DNA of 64,000 bases from Aquimarina algicola (GTDB taxonomy: Bacteria; Bacteroidota; Bacteroidia; Flavobacteriales; Flavobacteriaceae): positions 310,450 to 374,449 of the forward strand of contig NZ_VFWZ01000004.1 in the NCBI RefSeq assembly GCF_006443095.1, given 5' to 3'. How positions within the stretch are numbered: the first letter of the stretch is position 1; the number at the start of each line of letters is the position of its first letter. Position numbers and translations under genes: made by a program. This document shows, piece after piece, positions 48,911 to 58,314 of this stretch. The notes beneath the pieces were generated by a model. The model was not told where the DNA came from, made no database searches, and saw only the letters and a list, made by a program, of their open reading frames with translations.

Positions 48911-48940
48911 CAAATATATCTATCAAAATAGTTTTTGCAA
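48911..48940 (-). promoter_or_regulatory. Promoter of the DUF4856-imelysin-HTTM-receptor operon
   Basis: Minus strand: TTG (48940-48938), 19-nt spacer, TATATTTG (48918-48911), matching the flavobacterial consensus; the DUF4856 start is 44 bp beyond. No Fur-type palindrome was clear in this short reading. Confidence 0.68.
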
Positions 48941-49006
48941 ACTTTATTTGTAATAAATCTAAATAAAATTAAATAAAAATGTTAATTTATACTTAAAATA
49001 TATTTT

Positions 49007-49873
49007 CTAATGGTAATGATCAAAAATTTTGGAAGCTTCATTATAAGAAGATTCAAAGCTTAATGTTTTGATATTTGTTTCTGCCTGAACAGTTGTAAAA
49101 TAAGATACCATACGTTCTGTAGGCATATTACCCGTAAGTTCATCTTTTGCCATAGGACATCCTCCAAATCCTTGTATAGCGCCATCAAATCTCCTACAAC
49201 CGGATTTATAAGCTGCATCAACTTTTTCAAACCATGCGGTTGGCGTAGTATGTAAATGTGCTCCAAACTCTATATCAGGATACTTAGGAATTAGATTAGA
49301 AAACAAATAGTTTATAGTTTCGGGAGAAGAAGTACCTACGGTATCTGACAATGATAATATTTTTACTCCCATTGTATTAAGTTTTTCTGTCCAATCCCCA
49401 ACAATCTCAACATTCCATGGGTCTCCATAAGGGTTTCCAAAACCCATAGATAGGTAAGCCACCACCTTTTTACCTGTTTTTTCTGCTATATTAAGTATCT
49501 CTTGTAGCACATTTACGGACTCTGCTATTGTTTTGTGTGTATTACGCATTTGAAAATTCTCTGAAATCGAGAACGGATATCCCAAATAATCAATAGCTTC
49601 ATGTTGAGAAGCATCATTAGCCCCTCTTACATTTGCTATGATTGCCAATAGTTTACTTTGAGTATTTGAAAGATCGAGCCGAGATAATACCTCTGCAGTA
49701 TCTATCATTTGTGGGATTGCTTTGGGAGAGACAAAACTCCCAAAATCTAAAGTATCAAAACCACAACGTAATAATGATTGAATATATTGAACTTTTCTTT
49801 CGGTAGGAATAAAATCTTTTATGCCTTGCATTGCATCACGTGGACATTCAATAATTTTTACATTTTCAGTCAT
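49007..49873 (-). CDS. Hydroxymethylglutaryl-CoA lyase
   Basis: 288 residues. HMG-CoA lyase splits HMG-CoA to acetyl-CoA and acetoacetate in leucine degradation. The TIM-barrel start has E-C-P-R-D-A-M-Q, a variant of the usual E-V-x-P-R-D-G-L-Q. The metal-binding H-L-H-T-T sits late, and the catalytic-loop Cys239 is in G-F-G-G-C-P-M-A. The A-M change in the first motif is unusual for the family but the key residues remain. Alone on its strand, divergent from the hybrid regulator. Confidence 0.88.
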   Translation of the reverse strand: MTENVKIIECPRDAMQGIKDFIPTERKVQYIQSLLRCGFDTLDFGSFVSPKAIPQMIDTAEVLSRLDLSNTQSKLLAIIANVRGANDASQHEAIDYLGYPFSISENFQMRNTHKTIAESVNVLQEILNIAEKTGKKVVAYLSMGFGNPYGDPWNVEIVGDWTEKLNTMGVKILSLSDTVGTSSPETINYLFSNLIPKYPDIEFGAHLHTTPTAWFEKVDAAYKSGCRRFDGAIQGFGGCPMAKDELTGNMPTERMVSYFTTVQAETNIKTLSFESSYNEASKIFDHYH

Positions 49874-50118
49874 TTTATAGTCGCAAATTAAAAGATATTT
49901 AATTAAGACTATAAAAATATGATTATTTTTCAGAATTTAGATCATTAAAATGTACCGAAATCTATTTGGGTATCCTGGGACGACAATTAGTAATTCATCA
50001 AAAATAATGGCTCTAGATGCTTTCATTGATGTATATGTAACATTATTGGTTACATATATCATATTGCTAAGTATTTGATTTATTTATAATTGTTATCTTT
50101 AAAAGTCAAATCAAAAAC

Positions 50119-52926
50119 ATGAGAAATATACTTCTTCTATTTTTTGTAATTATTCATATAACATCTACTGCTCAACAAAATAATACTCCCCTTTCTGTAG
50201 AACTTTCTGTAAAAGATAGTATCTATAGCCCTTTATCAGGAGTTCTCTTATATAAAGACTTTTCTAAGCAACTTGATTTTAAACAAATAACGTTACAATC
50301 ATTTGATCAGATTGATATTACAGAGCTTAAAAACTCGAAACCTAATGCTTTTTATTGGTATAAGTTTAAAATAGATCTTAAAACAGATTCTAAAATAATA
50401 TATTTCTTTACTGTTATCAGTGATGCTTCTGATTTTTACATTCCTCTCAAAAATATAGGTTATAAAAAATATGAAACTGGTACATATGTAAAAAAAGGAA
50501 ACATCACATATGATATTGAACAAGCTTCATCTTTAAATTTACGTACAGATATTATTGATTTTTCTAAACCTTTTTATTTTAACAAAAAGCCAATTTCTAA
50601 TGCAGGTAAATTAAGTGTAAGAAACTCGTTTGGGGTGCTAATCACAGATCATAAAAGTGTTGTTGGTGATATTGTTAGAGAACAATCAATAGTAAATTAT
50701 CTAGAATTTTATTCGAGTGCAATATTCGTTGCCTGTTTACTATTTATTGTTAGTTTTTTCATTACCAAGGATAAAAACTTTCTAAATTATAGTATTTATC
50801 TATTTTTTGTTGCAGGAATTTTTGCACCAAGTACTCCTCTTATTTTTTCTTTATTAAATAGCATACACCCAATGCTAGCCTTTTATATAAGAAACCTTAA
50901 TGTCATTGGAGCTTCTTTTTTTTATTTTTATTTTATTTATGGAATTTTAGAATTTAAGACATTCCATAATAGACTTTATAAAATTGCTAACTACTTTTTA
51001 TTAAGTATCATTTTTTATGCTGTTTTTGACTTGATCATATCAATATTTTATCCACATTTTGATTATCATATTGATATTTTCTTTGCCTTTAGAGTATATT
51101 TTGGTAGTGTTGCATTACTCTTTTTCATCTATTTATTTATAGTTAGGAAAGAACTGATTTCAAGAATTATTCTTATCAGTAGTTTTGTTCTTATTATTGG
51201 TAATCTTGCAGCGATAATTACGGGTAATGGGTTATATTTTTTGAATACAGTTTTTATCGAAATTTTAATTTTCTCGGGAATTGTATCGTATAACAACAAA
51301 CTGAATAATCAAAATAGAATTAAGAACAAATACGATCTTGAAAATGAACGAAAGCGTAAACAAGAACTTATACAACTAGACAAGGCTAAGTCTCATTTTT
51401 TTTCAAATATATCGCATGAACTTAGAACTCCTCTAACATTAATATCTAGTCCTATACAAAATAAATTAGAAGACAAAAATCTTACTGATAAAGACCGGTC
51501 AGACTTTGAACTTATCTTAAACAACAGCAATAGAATTTCTGAACTCGTAAATCAAATATTAGATATTTCAAAGATTGAAGCAGGTAGTTTGACTTTATCT
51601 CTGCAAAAATTACACCCTATACAAAAGATTAATGCCATTATCAAAGATTTTGAATATGCCTCAAGTATAAAAAACATTAATTTTCTTAATTACCTTAACC
51701 ATCATGATGAAGAAGGCTGGTTCGACCCTGACGCATTGTATAAAATTGTAAGTAACTTGATTTCTAATGCTATTAAGTATACTCCTGAAAATGGGTCTAT
51801 TATATTTAATGCCAATATTAAAGAGAGTACACTTTTTATTGAAATAAAAAATACAGGAAATGGTTTGACCAAAGAACAGCTTGCATTAGTTTTCAAACGA
51901 TTTTATCAAGCACATAGTGAGCAAACCGGTTCTGGTATTGGGTTAGCATTAGTAAATGAACTTGTTAAGCTACATGAAGGAAATATAACTGTAGATAGTA
52001 AATTAAATGAATGGACAAGTTTTAATCTATCAATTTCATTAGACAAAAATCTAATCAAAAATGCTACTATAGTAGAAAATAATATTGATGATACATCTCT
52101 TTATCAAACAAGCCATAAAAATTCTAATTTTAAAACAAACACATCTGACACAGATAACACAAACAAAGAACTTCCCATTCTATTAATAGTAGAAGATAAT
52201 GAAGATTTAAATCATCTTCTACAAGAGAACTTCAAAAATAATTACATCGTTATAAGTGCAAAAGATGGTGTAGAAGGATTTAAATTAGCCTTACAACATA
52301 TCCCCGACATTATTATTTCTGATATTATGATGCCCAAAAAAGATGGCATCGAACTCACAAATGAGCTAAAAAATGATGAACGCACAAGTCATATCCCTAT
52401 CATTTTATTAACTGCCAAAGCAGGTGAAGAAAATGAACTATCAGGATTACAAATAGGGGTCGACGATTATATTACAAAACCATTCAACCAAAAAATACTA
52501 ACTACAAAAGTTGCCAATCTTATAGCAATCAGGCAAAAGCTACAATCTAGATATAGTCAAGAAATAGTATTAACCCCAAAGGATATTGCTATTACTCCAA
52601 CAGACGAAAACTTTCTAAATAAAGTACAAAAAGTACTAGACGAATATCTTATAGAATCATCTTTTAGCGTAGAAGAATTTAGTAGAATAATAGGTATGAG
52701 CCGTATGCAATTACATAGAAAAATAAAAGCATTAACAGGGTTAACAACTTCAGAATTCGTACGATCACAACGCCTCAAATTAGCTGCACAACTTCTTAAA
52801 AATTCAGATACCAACATTTCACAAGTAGGGTATGCTGTTGGTTTTAATAACCACTCATACTTTACCAAATGTTTTAAAGAGACATATCATTGTACTCCAA
52901 CTGAGTATGCTACAAAAGAAAGCTAA
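50119..52926 (+). CDS. Hybrid two-component regulator: 7TMR-DISM sensor, kinase, receiver and AraC domain
   Basis: 935 residues. Signal peptide, a periplasmic 7TMR-DISM extracellular domain (about 25-180), seven membrane helices (about 190-390), coiled coil, HisKA with His433 (S-H-E-L-R-T-P-L), ATPase domain (N-box L-I-S-N-A-I-K-Y; G-box G-S-G-I-G-L-A), receiver with phospho-acceptor Asp735 (I-S-D-I-M-M-P) and conserved Lys (Y-I-T-K-P-F), and AraC HTH (about 835-935). All signalling steps are in one protein. Most such Bacteroidota regulators use beta-propeller sensors; this has the DISM/7TM form. The six-gene operon 166 bp downstream is the obvious target candidate. Confidence 0.93.
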   Translation: MRNILLLFFVIIHITSTAQQNNTPLSVELSVKDSIYSPLSGVLLYKDFSKQLDFKQITLQSFDQIDITELKNSKPNAFYWYKFKIDLKTDSKIIYFFTVISDASDFYIPLKNIGYKKYETGTYVKKGNITYDIEQASSLNLRTDIIDFSKPFYFNKKPISNAGKLSVRNSFGVLITDHKSVVGDIVREQSIVNYLEFYSSAIFVACLLFIVSFFITKDKNFLNYSIYLFFVAGIFAPSTPLIFSLLNSIHPMLAFYIRNLNVIGASFFYFYFIYGILEFKTFHNRLYKIANYFLLSIIFYAVFDLIISIFYPHFDYHIDIFFAFRVYFGSVALLFFIYLFIVRKELISRIILISSFVLIIGNLAAIITGNGLYFLNTVFIEILIFSGIVSYNNKLNNQNRIKNKYDLENERKRKQELIQLDKAKSHFFSNISHELRTPLTLISSPIQNKLEDKNLTDKDRSDFELILNNSNRISELVNQILDISKIEAGSLTLSLQKLHPIQKINAIIKDFEYASSIKNINFLNYLNHHDEEGWFDPDALYKIVSNLISNAIKYTPENGSIIFNANIKESTLFIEIKNTGNGLTKEQLALVFKRFYQAHSEQTGSGIGLALVNELVKLHEGNITVDSKLNEWTSFNLSISLDKNLIKNATIVENNIDDTSLYQTSHKNSNFKTNTSDTDNTNKELPILLIVEDNEDLNHLLQENFKNNYIVISAKDGVEGFKLALQHIPDIIISDIMMPKKDGIELTNELKNDERTSHIPIILLTAKAGEENELSGLQIGVDDYITKPFNQKILTTKVANLIAIRQKLQSRYSQEIVLTPKDIAITPTDENFLNKVQKVLDEYLIESSFSVEEFSRIIGMSRMQLHRKIKALTGLTTSEFVRSQRLKLAAQLLKNSDTNISQVGYAVGFNNHSYFTKCFKETYHCTPTEYATKES

Positions 52927-53091
52927 CTTCTATTTTGTCATACTTGATTTTTGGTAACATACATTCAAAAAACACCTCTAAAATATAGGGGTAAACCACC
53001 CTATTTAAGAGATGTTACATAATTAATAATCTTTGTTACATACCGTATAACACTCTGTTTTTACTTCATCTACTTTTACCATCACATTACA

Positions 53092-53280
53092 ATGATAAAC
53101 ACTGTATATCAATTTGGTCTTATGTGTATGAACAAAAAAACCAAGAACTATAAAGGCCATATCAACCATATCCCAAATCATATTATTTATCTAAATATCA
53201 ACCATCTGGAAACTGGAACATATATTTTGAAAATTATGCATAAAAACAAGGTAATCAAAGAGGTAACATTTAAAAAATAG
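53092..53280 (+). CDS. Short protein resembling a type IX sorting tail
   Basis: 62 residues with no signal peptide; a start at the later ATG (53122) is also possible. The second half reads I-I-Y-L-N-I-N-H-L-E-T-G-T-Y-I-L-K-I and then N-K-V-I-K-E-V-T-F-K-K, close to the L-x-x-G-x-Y-x-x-K-I... K-x-x-K end of T9SS type A sorting domains. With no cargo in front it is either a remnant of a longer secreted protein or a small protein of its own. It is 4 bp before the next gene on the same strand. Confidence 0.45.
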   Translation: MINTVYQFGLMCMNKKTKNYKGHINHIPNHIIYLNINHLETGTYILKIMHKNKVIKEVTFKK

Positions 53281-53284
53281 TAAT

Positions 53285-53638
53285 ATGAAAACAACACAAA
53301 TCTTATTTATAGGTATGATCATTTTTACCATACAATTGGCAAATGCTCAAAAAACAAATACTACAAAAACAGAAAAGCATCATACACAAAAAGAAAATCT
53401 TTTAGACATGCAAACAAATGTATTGTCAAGTCTATTAGGAGAGAACCTAGATGGAAAACCTAATGGATCAACGATCAATTTTTTGGAATTATTAGAAAAA
53501 ACGGACCTGCCAGCTAATCAAAAATTAGAATATAAAAATATGTATTACCTGCAAGCTAGAGAATTAACACAAAAGCAAAAGGACTCATTGGGTAAAGCTA
53601 TTGAGAAAAAAATATTAGAAGCACAACGAGATCATTAA
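53285..53638 (+). CDS. Small secreted protein of unknown function
   Basis: 117 residues with a signal peptide (F-I-G-M-I-I-F-T-I-Q-L-A-N-A-Q). The rest is helical and Lys/Glu/Gln-rich, with L-L-D-M-Q-T-N-V-L-S-S-L-L-G-E-N and L-T-Q-K-Q-K-D-S-L-G. No domain recognised. Positioned between the short sorting-tail-like gene and the OmpA-like gene, 31 bp before the latter. Confidence 0.6.
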   Translation: MKTTQILFIGMIIFTIQLANAQKTNTTKTEKHHTQKENLLDMQTNVLSSLLGENLDGKPNGSTINFLELLEKTDLPANQKLEYKNMYYLQARELTQKQKDSLGKAIEKKILEAQRDH

Positions 53639-53669
53639 AAATAATTAAGGGGAAACAAAAATATCAAAG

Positions 53670-54920
53670 ATGAAAACTACAAAAACATTGTGTATTCTTA
53701 TCTCTCTATTTTGGATTACAACAAGTAATGCTCAATTGTTAGAAAGACTCGGTAAAAGAGTTGAAGATGCAGCAAAACGAACAGTCGAAAGACGTGTTGA
53801 ACGAGAGACAGAAGACAAAACAAATAGAGGTCTTGATGGAATTTTTAACAAAAAAAGAAAAAAGAAGAAAGGCAAAAAAAAGACAAAAGACAATACTCCT
53901 ATTATAGGTTCAGGAGAGTACAATATTAACCGTGCACCGGATTTTGCAACTGGCACTATTATTATTTTTCAAGACAACTTTACAAAAGATGCGCAAGGAG
54001 ATTTTCCTGCCAAATGGGATACGAATGGTTCTGGCGAAATTGTAATTATTAATAATGAGAAATGGTTTCGTTTAGGAGGTAATTCCAAATATATCCCATC
54101 TGTCAAAGAAACATTACCAGAGAACTACACTATCGAGTTTGACCTTCTTACACAAGGTTTAGACAAAAAAACGAGCTCTCAAGCCTGGATCAAACTTCTT
54201 TTGGAAGAAAATACAAGTTTTCAAACTCCTAAAAACTGGTGTGTTGTTGAACTTTCACCTTGCCAATTTATAGAGTCTCGAGGAGTTGTTGAAAAAGTAG
54301 TAGATGGGCAACGTCAAATCCGTAATGAGATAGGTAAAGATTATCGTTCACAGATAAATGGAAAATCACATATTGCCATTGCAGTCAACAAAACCCGTAT
54401 GCGGGTTTGGATGAACGAAAATAAAATAGTAGATGTACCTAGGTTAGTACCTCAAAAAGCAACTGTTTTTAAAATACATACCAAGGGGCTCAGAGATGCC
54501 ATTGATAAGGATGAAGTATACATTTCTAATTTCAAAATTGCTAAAAGTGGCACAGACAATAGAAGCAAACTTATTACAGAAGGAAGATTATCTACCAATG
54601 CTATTCTTTTTAAAACAGGATCTGCTGATATCATTGGAGGAGCTGAAAATATTATCAAAGAAGTTGCTACAGCTTTAAAAGAAGTTCCGGATGTGAATAT
54701 AAAAATCATAGGACACACAGATGCAGATGGTAGTGTTGAAAAAAATAAAACATTATCCGAACAAAGAGCCAAAGCAGTAAAAATGATGTTAGTCGAACAA
54801 CATGACATTCGTTTTAGCCGAATCATAACAGAAGGCAAAGGAGAAACTAGCCCTATTGCTGATAATAGTTCTCCACAAGGAAAAGCAAAAAACCGAAGAG
54901 TAGAATTTATCAAACTTTAA
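53670..54920 (+). CDS. OmpA-family cell-envelope protein
   Basis: 416 residues. Signal peptide; a very basic segment (53-72, K-K-R-K-K-K-K-G-K-K-K-T) after a coiled, Arg/Glu-rich region; a concanavalin-like strand-rich middle (about 95-305, F-P-A-K-W-D-T-N-G-S-G-E-I-V); and a C-terminal OmpA peptidoglycan-binding domain (about 310-416, I-G-H-T-D-A-D-G-S ... R-A-K-A-V-K-M ... N-R-R-V-E-F). Anchors to the wall from the outer membrane. The lectin-like middle suggests binding of a glycan. The lipoprotein gene follows after 9 bp. Confidence 0.85.
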   Translation: MKTTKTLCILISLFWITTSNAQLLERLGKRVEDAAKRTVERRVERETEDKTNRGLDGIFNKKRKKKKGKKKTKDNTPIIGSGEYNINRAPDFATGTIIIFQDNFTKDAQGDFPAKWDTNGSGEIVIINNEKWFRLGGNSKYIPSVKETLPENYTIEFDLLTQGLDKKTSSQAWIKLLLEENTSFQTPKNWCVVELSPCQFIESRGVVEKVVDGQRQIRNEIGKDYRSQINGKSHIAIAVNKTRMRVWMNENKIVDVPRLVPQKATVFKIHTKGLRDAIDKDEVYISNFKIAKSGTDNRSKLITEGRLSTNAILFKTGSADIIGGAENIIKEVATALKEVPDVNIKIIGHTDADGSVEKNKTLSEQRAKAVKMMLVEQHDIRFSRIITEGKGETSPIADNSSPQGKAKNRRVEFIKL

Positions 54921-54929
54921 ACTAAGCAC

Positions 54930-56189
54930 ATGAAAACGTCAATACAAATCAAGTATATATTATTATTTTACGCATCAATAGGACTGTTGTTGTCTTGTTC
55001 TAATGATGATGATGCTACAAATCCCATTGTTGATCCAGATCAAGAAATTGTACTAGCAACATTTGATTATTCCAATCTCAATGTTAATAGTTTGCCTAAT
55101 ATGATTTTTGCCAACAATGCAGAAGGGGAATTATTAGCTAGTATAGAAACCAATAAAATTCCTGGAGTCTATACCTTAACAGCAAAGGGGTATGCTTCAA
55201 ATAGTTTTATGTTAACTACACTACTAGAAACAGATCGTTACAAAAGCCTTTCTACAATCAAAAATGTATCTGTAGGTAGTGAGGGTACAGCTACTGATCG
55301 AAGTTTTACTTCAAATGGTACATTGAAGGTTACTCTATCTTTAACGTCTGATATACAAATGAATAGTTTTTTCATTAACGGATTAAGAGGTATTTCTGAA
55401 AGTACTAATGATATCGATCCATCAACAGGAACAATAACAAGAACATTTGCGTACAACAAAGAAGCCTCTGCCTCCAAACTTTTTTTAAAAATAGAGTATA
55501 GAACGAGTACAACGCCTACAACCTTCGCCTACAAATGGTTAGAAAATTATAAAGAAACAGATGATGTGATAGTAACGCTCGACGATTTTACAATGGCTTC
55601 GAGCACGCCAATAACTGTAGATGATGAAGCCGATTTTTCATCCGTTAGGGTACTTGGTGTCTATGAAAATAATTATAAAGTAAATCTAAGAGGTAGTTTT
55701 TCTGAACGCTTACAAATTACAACAGGTTTTGATGAGTATATTGTTAGCTATGATGGAGAGTACCCAAACTCAAATCATAGTAAAACATCACGATCAAGTA
55801 CTGTTCCTGATAATATATCTATTACAAGACCTGATTGGGATTTTAATTATACTTCAACCTCAGAGAATTTACAATTACAGCCATCGGGAGATTATCTTTT
55901 CAGCAATATATATACCGAAATAAAGATAGAAGATGGTAAAGATTTAGAATGGTTCATTACAATTCCAAATAATGAAGATAAGACTTTTATTGTACCTCAA
56001 CTTCCTGAAAGTCTTTCTGGTTTTGAAAACTATTTTGAGGACACTTCAAAATTCGATTCTCATTCTGTCGACTTAATTGATTTAGCAAACGGCAGTGATT
56101 ACGAAGATTATATCAAAAATTTGATCGATAGAACCGATGGTATTTTTGATCAAAGCAATGAGATCTTTTCAATCTATTTTAACCGATAA
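54930..56189 (+). CDS. Lipoprotein of unknown function, strand-rich
   Basis: 419 residues. Lipoprotein signal L-L-S-C (Cys23) followed by S-N-D-D-D-A, acidic and surface-export-like. The rest is polar and strand-rich with no domain I recognise (T-L-T-A-K-G-Y-A-S-N-S-F-M; D-G-E-Y-P-N-S-N-H-S). It lies 9 bp after the OmpA-like gene and 50 bp before the TapB-like gene, probably in the same operon. Confidence 0.65.
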   Translation: MKTSIQIKYILLFYASIGLLLSCSNDDDATNPIVDPDQEIVLATFDYSNLNVNSLPNMIFANNAEGELLASIETNKIPGVYTLTAKGYASNSFMLTTLLETDRYKSLSTIKNVSVGSEGTATDRSFTSNGTLKVTLSLTSDIQMNSFFINGLRGISESTNDIDPSTGTITRTFAYNKEASASKLFLKIEYRTSTTPTTFAYKWLENYKETDDVIVTLDDFTMASSTPITVDDEADFSSVRVLGVYENNYKVNLRGSFSERLQITTGFDEYIVSYDGEYPNSNHSKTSRSSTVPDNISITRPDWDFNYTSTSENLQLQPSGDYLFSNIYTEIKIEDGKDLEWFITIPNNEDKTFIVPQLPESLSGFENYFEDTSKFDSHSVDLIDLANGSDYEDYIKNLIDRTDGIFDQSNEIFSIYFNR

Positions 56190-56239
56190 CTTCGAGAGAA
56201 AAAAACTTTTTATACACATTACACCTATACTATAAACCG

Positions 56240-56923
56240 ATGAAAAATAGTCTAATACTACTTGCATTGCTGATGCTAACATCAGTATATGCCCAGGATA
56301 ACTGTAGCAAATTTTATGCTACTCGCGAAGGTCAAAAATTAACCATCCACCAATATGATAAAAGAGAACGTCTAGAAATCATTGCAAAATACAAGGTTAA
56401 AGAAATAGAAAATAGTGGCGATCAAAATATCATTACGATTGATATGGATTTAACTGATGGTCGTAATAATGACCACATTATTTCTTCGTCATTCAAAGCG
56501 CGTTGCTCTGGCAATACGACACGTCTCGATCCAGAATCTTTTATCGCACCGGGTATCCTTGGTCAATATGATGGTATGCAATATAGCATTACAGGAGATG
56601 ACATCTCTATACCCAATGATTTAGACATCAATCAAGAACTCCCTAACGCTTCTGTACATATGTCAGTAAATGGAGGCATCATGAATATTAATACTACAAT
56701 CGCTATGTCTGATAGAAAAGTGATCGCAAAAGAAGAAATTACTACACCTGCAGGGACTTTTGATTGTTATGTAATCACATATACAAATACTGTAACGATG
56801 GGAATTAGAAAGACTTTTCAATCTACACAATGGATTTCTGAAGGAGTCGGAATGGTCAAAGAAGAAACACGAAAACCAAATGGAAGACTTGTTACCAGAA
56901 GTATTTTACATCAAATCAATTAA
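56240..56923 (+). CDS. TapB / DUF3108-like secreted protein
   Basis: 227 residues. Signal peptide ending V-Y-A-Q, then strand-rich F-Y-A-T-R-E-G-Q-K-L-T-I-H-Q-Y-D. The recognisable part is E-I-T-T-P-A-G-T-F-D-C-Y-V-I-T-Y and Q-W-I-S-E-G-V-G-M-V-K-E-E-T, the T-P-A-G-x-F-x-C...G-x-G-x-V-K pattern of the TapB/DUF3108 group found in bacterial envelopes. No enzymatic role is known. It is followed after 19 bp by the collagen-like lipoprotein. Confidence 0.7.
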   Translation: MKNSLILLALLMLTSVYAQDNCSKFYATREGQKLTIHQYDKRERLEIIAKYKVKEIENSGDQNIITIDMDLTDGRNNDHIISSSFKARCSGNTTRLDPESFIAPGILGQYDGMQYSITGDDISIPNDLDINQELPNASVHMSVNGGIMNINTTIAMSDRKVIAKEEITTPAGTFDCYVITYTNTVTMGIRKTFQSTQWISEGVGMVKEETRKPNGRLVTRSILHQIN

Positions 56924-56942
56924 CATTCAAAACACACACATC

Positions 56943-57536
56943 ATGAAAACAAGAAAAGTAAAATTGAAGTACATTTTTGTAGCTCTTATTACCATATTTA
57001 CCTTTTGCTGCTCAGATGGCGAAGATGGTGCTATTGGACCTGCAGGTCCACAAGGAGAACAAGGTATTGTAGGAAGTAACGGTACAAACGGTTCAGACGG
57101 TCAAGATGGTAATGCCAATGTTAGGTCTTTTACCTATGACCTTTCTATATTTTCAGGTTTATTTCATTCACAATCGGTGCCTGAGTTAACTCAAGATGTA
57201 ATTAATAATGATGTCATTTTAGGGTATCTAAAAGCAACAGGATCAGTTAATCCCTCATTTCCAATTCCAAACAATAATATATTTTTAACTTCATCAAATA
57301 TTGACATTAGAGTATTTATAACACCTCAATCATACGAAATAGATTTTTATGAAGTGAATTCAAATAGCGCATTCAACGTTTCTGAAGGAGAACTAGAAGA
57401 ACTCCGATTGATCATTATAGAAGCTACGAACAAAAGCAGTAAACACGATATCGTGTCTAAACTAAAATCTGATGGAGTCGATATTACTAATTATAAAGCC
57501 ACAATGAACTACTTAAGTCAAGAAAATACGTTTTAA
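56943..57536 (+). CDS. Lipoprotein with collagen-like Gly-x-x stretch
   Basis: The start is taken at ATG 56943, which opens the lipoprotein signal F-T-F-C-C (lipid Cys22 or 23), S-D-G-E-D-G. A Gly-x-x stretch follows (G-A-I-G-P-A-G-P-Q-G-E-Q-G and on, about 14 triplets to residue 62). The last 135 residues are strand-rich and unrecognised, with V-T-x-L-x-V-N-D-x-I-L-G-Y-L-like elements. The same signal/stalk design is used by the three LRR lipoproteins at 22.8-27 kb. Last gene of the operon, closed by a terminator. Confidence 0.75.
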   Translation: MKTRKVKLKYIFVALITIFTFCCSDGEDGAIGPAGPQGEQGIVGSNGTNGSDGQDGNANVRSFTYDLSIFSGLFHSQSVPELTQDVINNDVILGYLKATGSVNPSFPIPNNNIFLTSSNIDIRVFITPQSYEIDFYEVNSNSAFNVSEGELEELRLIIIEATNKSSKHDIVSKLKSDGVDITNYKATMNYLSQENTF

Positions 57537-57588
57537 ATAGTGTATCTAGTGCAACTTATCTTGCACTGCTATTGCTCCCCCATAACCA

Positions 57589-57616
57589 AAAAACCAAGAT
57601 AAACATCTTGGTTTTT
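57589..57616. terminator. Bidirectional terminator between the envelope operon and lysE-like gene
   Basis: Stem AAAAACCAAGAT / ATCTTGGTTTTT (12 bp) with an AAAC loop. A-rich on one side and T-rich on the other, so it serves the plus-strand operon ending at 57536 and the minus-strand gene ending at 57628. Confidence 0.9.
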
Positions 57617-57627
57617 ACTATTAGTAT

Positions 57628-58260
57628 TTATTTTTTAGCAAAAAGAATAAAAATCCCAATTCCGATAAAAACAACTATCTGTAGCCATTTTAATACAACA
57701 CCTATCTTTGATTTTTTCTTTAGATACTCTGAAATAGATCCTGCCAGAATAGCAATCAAACCAAATGCTATAAAAGATACAAGAATAAAGAGAAAACCAA
57801 GTACATAAAACTGCCGTACGCTACTCATTGCTTTACTAAACAAAAACCCGGGAAAGAATGCCAGAAAGAATATAGATACTTTAGGGTTAAGCACGTTCAT
57901 CACAAAACCTTGCCTGAACAATGACCACAAACTTCTTTTGGGAGTATCATTTTCTGTAAATTGAATCTCTGCTGTATTTACAAATACTTTGTACGCTAAA
58001 AAGAATAAATACAACGCACCAAATAATTTAATTGCAAAAAAAAGTATTTCGCTTTGCTTAATAATAACCGAAATACCAAAAGCTACTAAAGTTGTATGTA
58101 CTAAACAACCCGACATCAAACCTGCTACAACAGCCAACCCATACTTTTTACCATTCACAACACTTTGCATCAGTACAAATATATTATCCGGCCCCGGAGA
58201 GAACGCTAATATTGATGTAGCGATCACAAATGTGTATAAAATCTCGTAATTGATATCCAA
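57628..58260 (-). CDS. LysE/RhtB-family amino-acid exporter
   Basis: 210 residues with six transmembrane helices. The family start is F-S-P-G-P-D-N-I-F-V-L-M-Q-S, with G-x-x-x-G-x-x-x-G spacing in the first helices (K-Y-G-L-A-V-V-A-G-L-M-S-G) and N-P-K-V-S-I-F-F-L-A-F-F-P-G-F in the third. These carriers export amino acids or related metabolites; specificity cannot be read. It follows the T6-type cluster on the same strand but with its own gap and function. Confidence 0.92.
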   Translation of the reverse strand: MDINYEILYTFVIATSILAFSPGPDNIFVLMQSVVNGKKYGLAVVAGLMSGCLVHTTLVAFGISVIIKQSEILFFAIKLFGALYLFFLAYKVFVNTAEIQFTENDTPKRSLWSLFRQGFVMNVLNPKVSIFFLAFFPGFLFSKAMSSVRQFYVLGFLFILVSFIAFGLIAILAGSISEYLKKKSKIGVVLKWLQIVVFIGIGIFILFAKK

Positions 58261-58314
58261 AAAACTTCTTATTTACCTATCTTAATTAGGTATAAACTTA
58301 ATGATTTTTTAGTT

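Noticed and set aside
52973..53013. Imperfect inverted repeat between the hybrid regulator and its downstream operon
   Set aside because: Mismatched arms and no U-tract, so not supported as a terminator; it may be an operator but evidence is thin.
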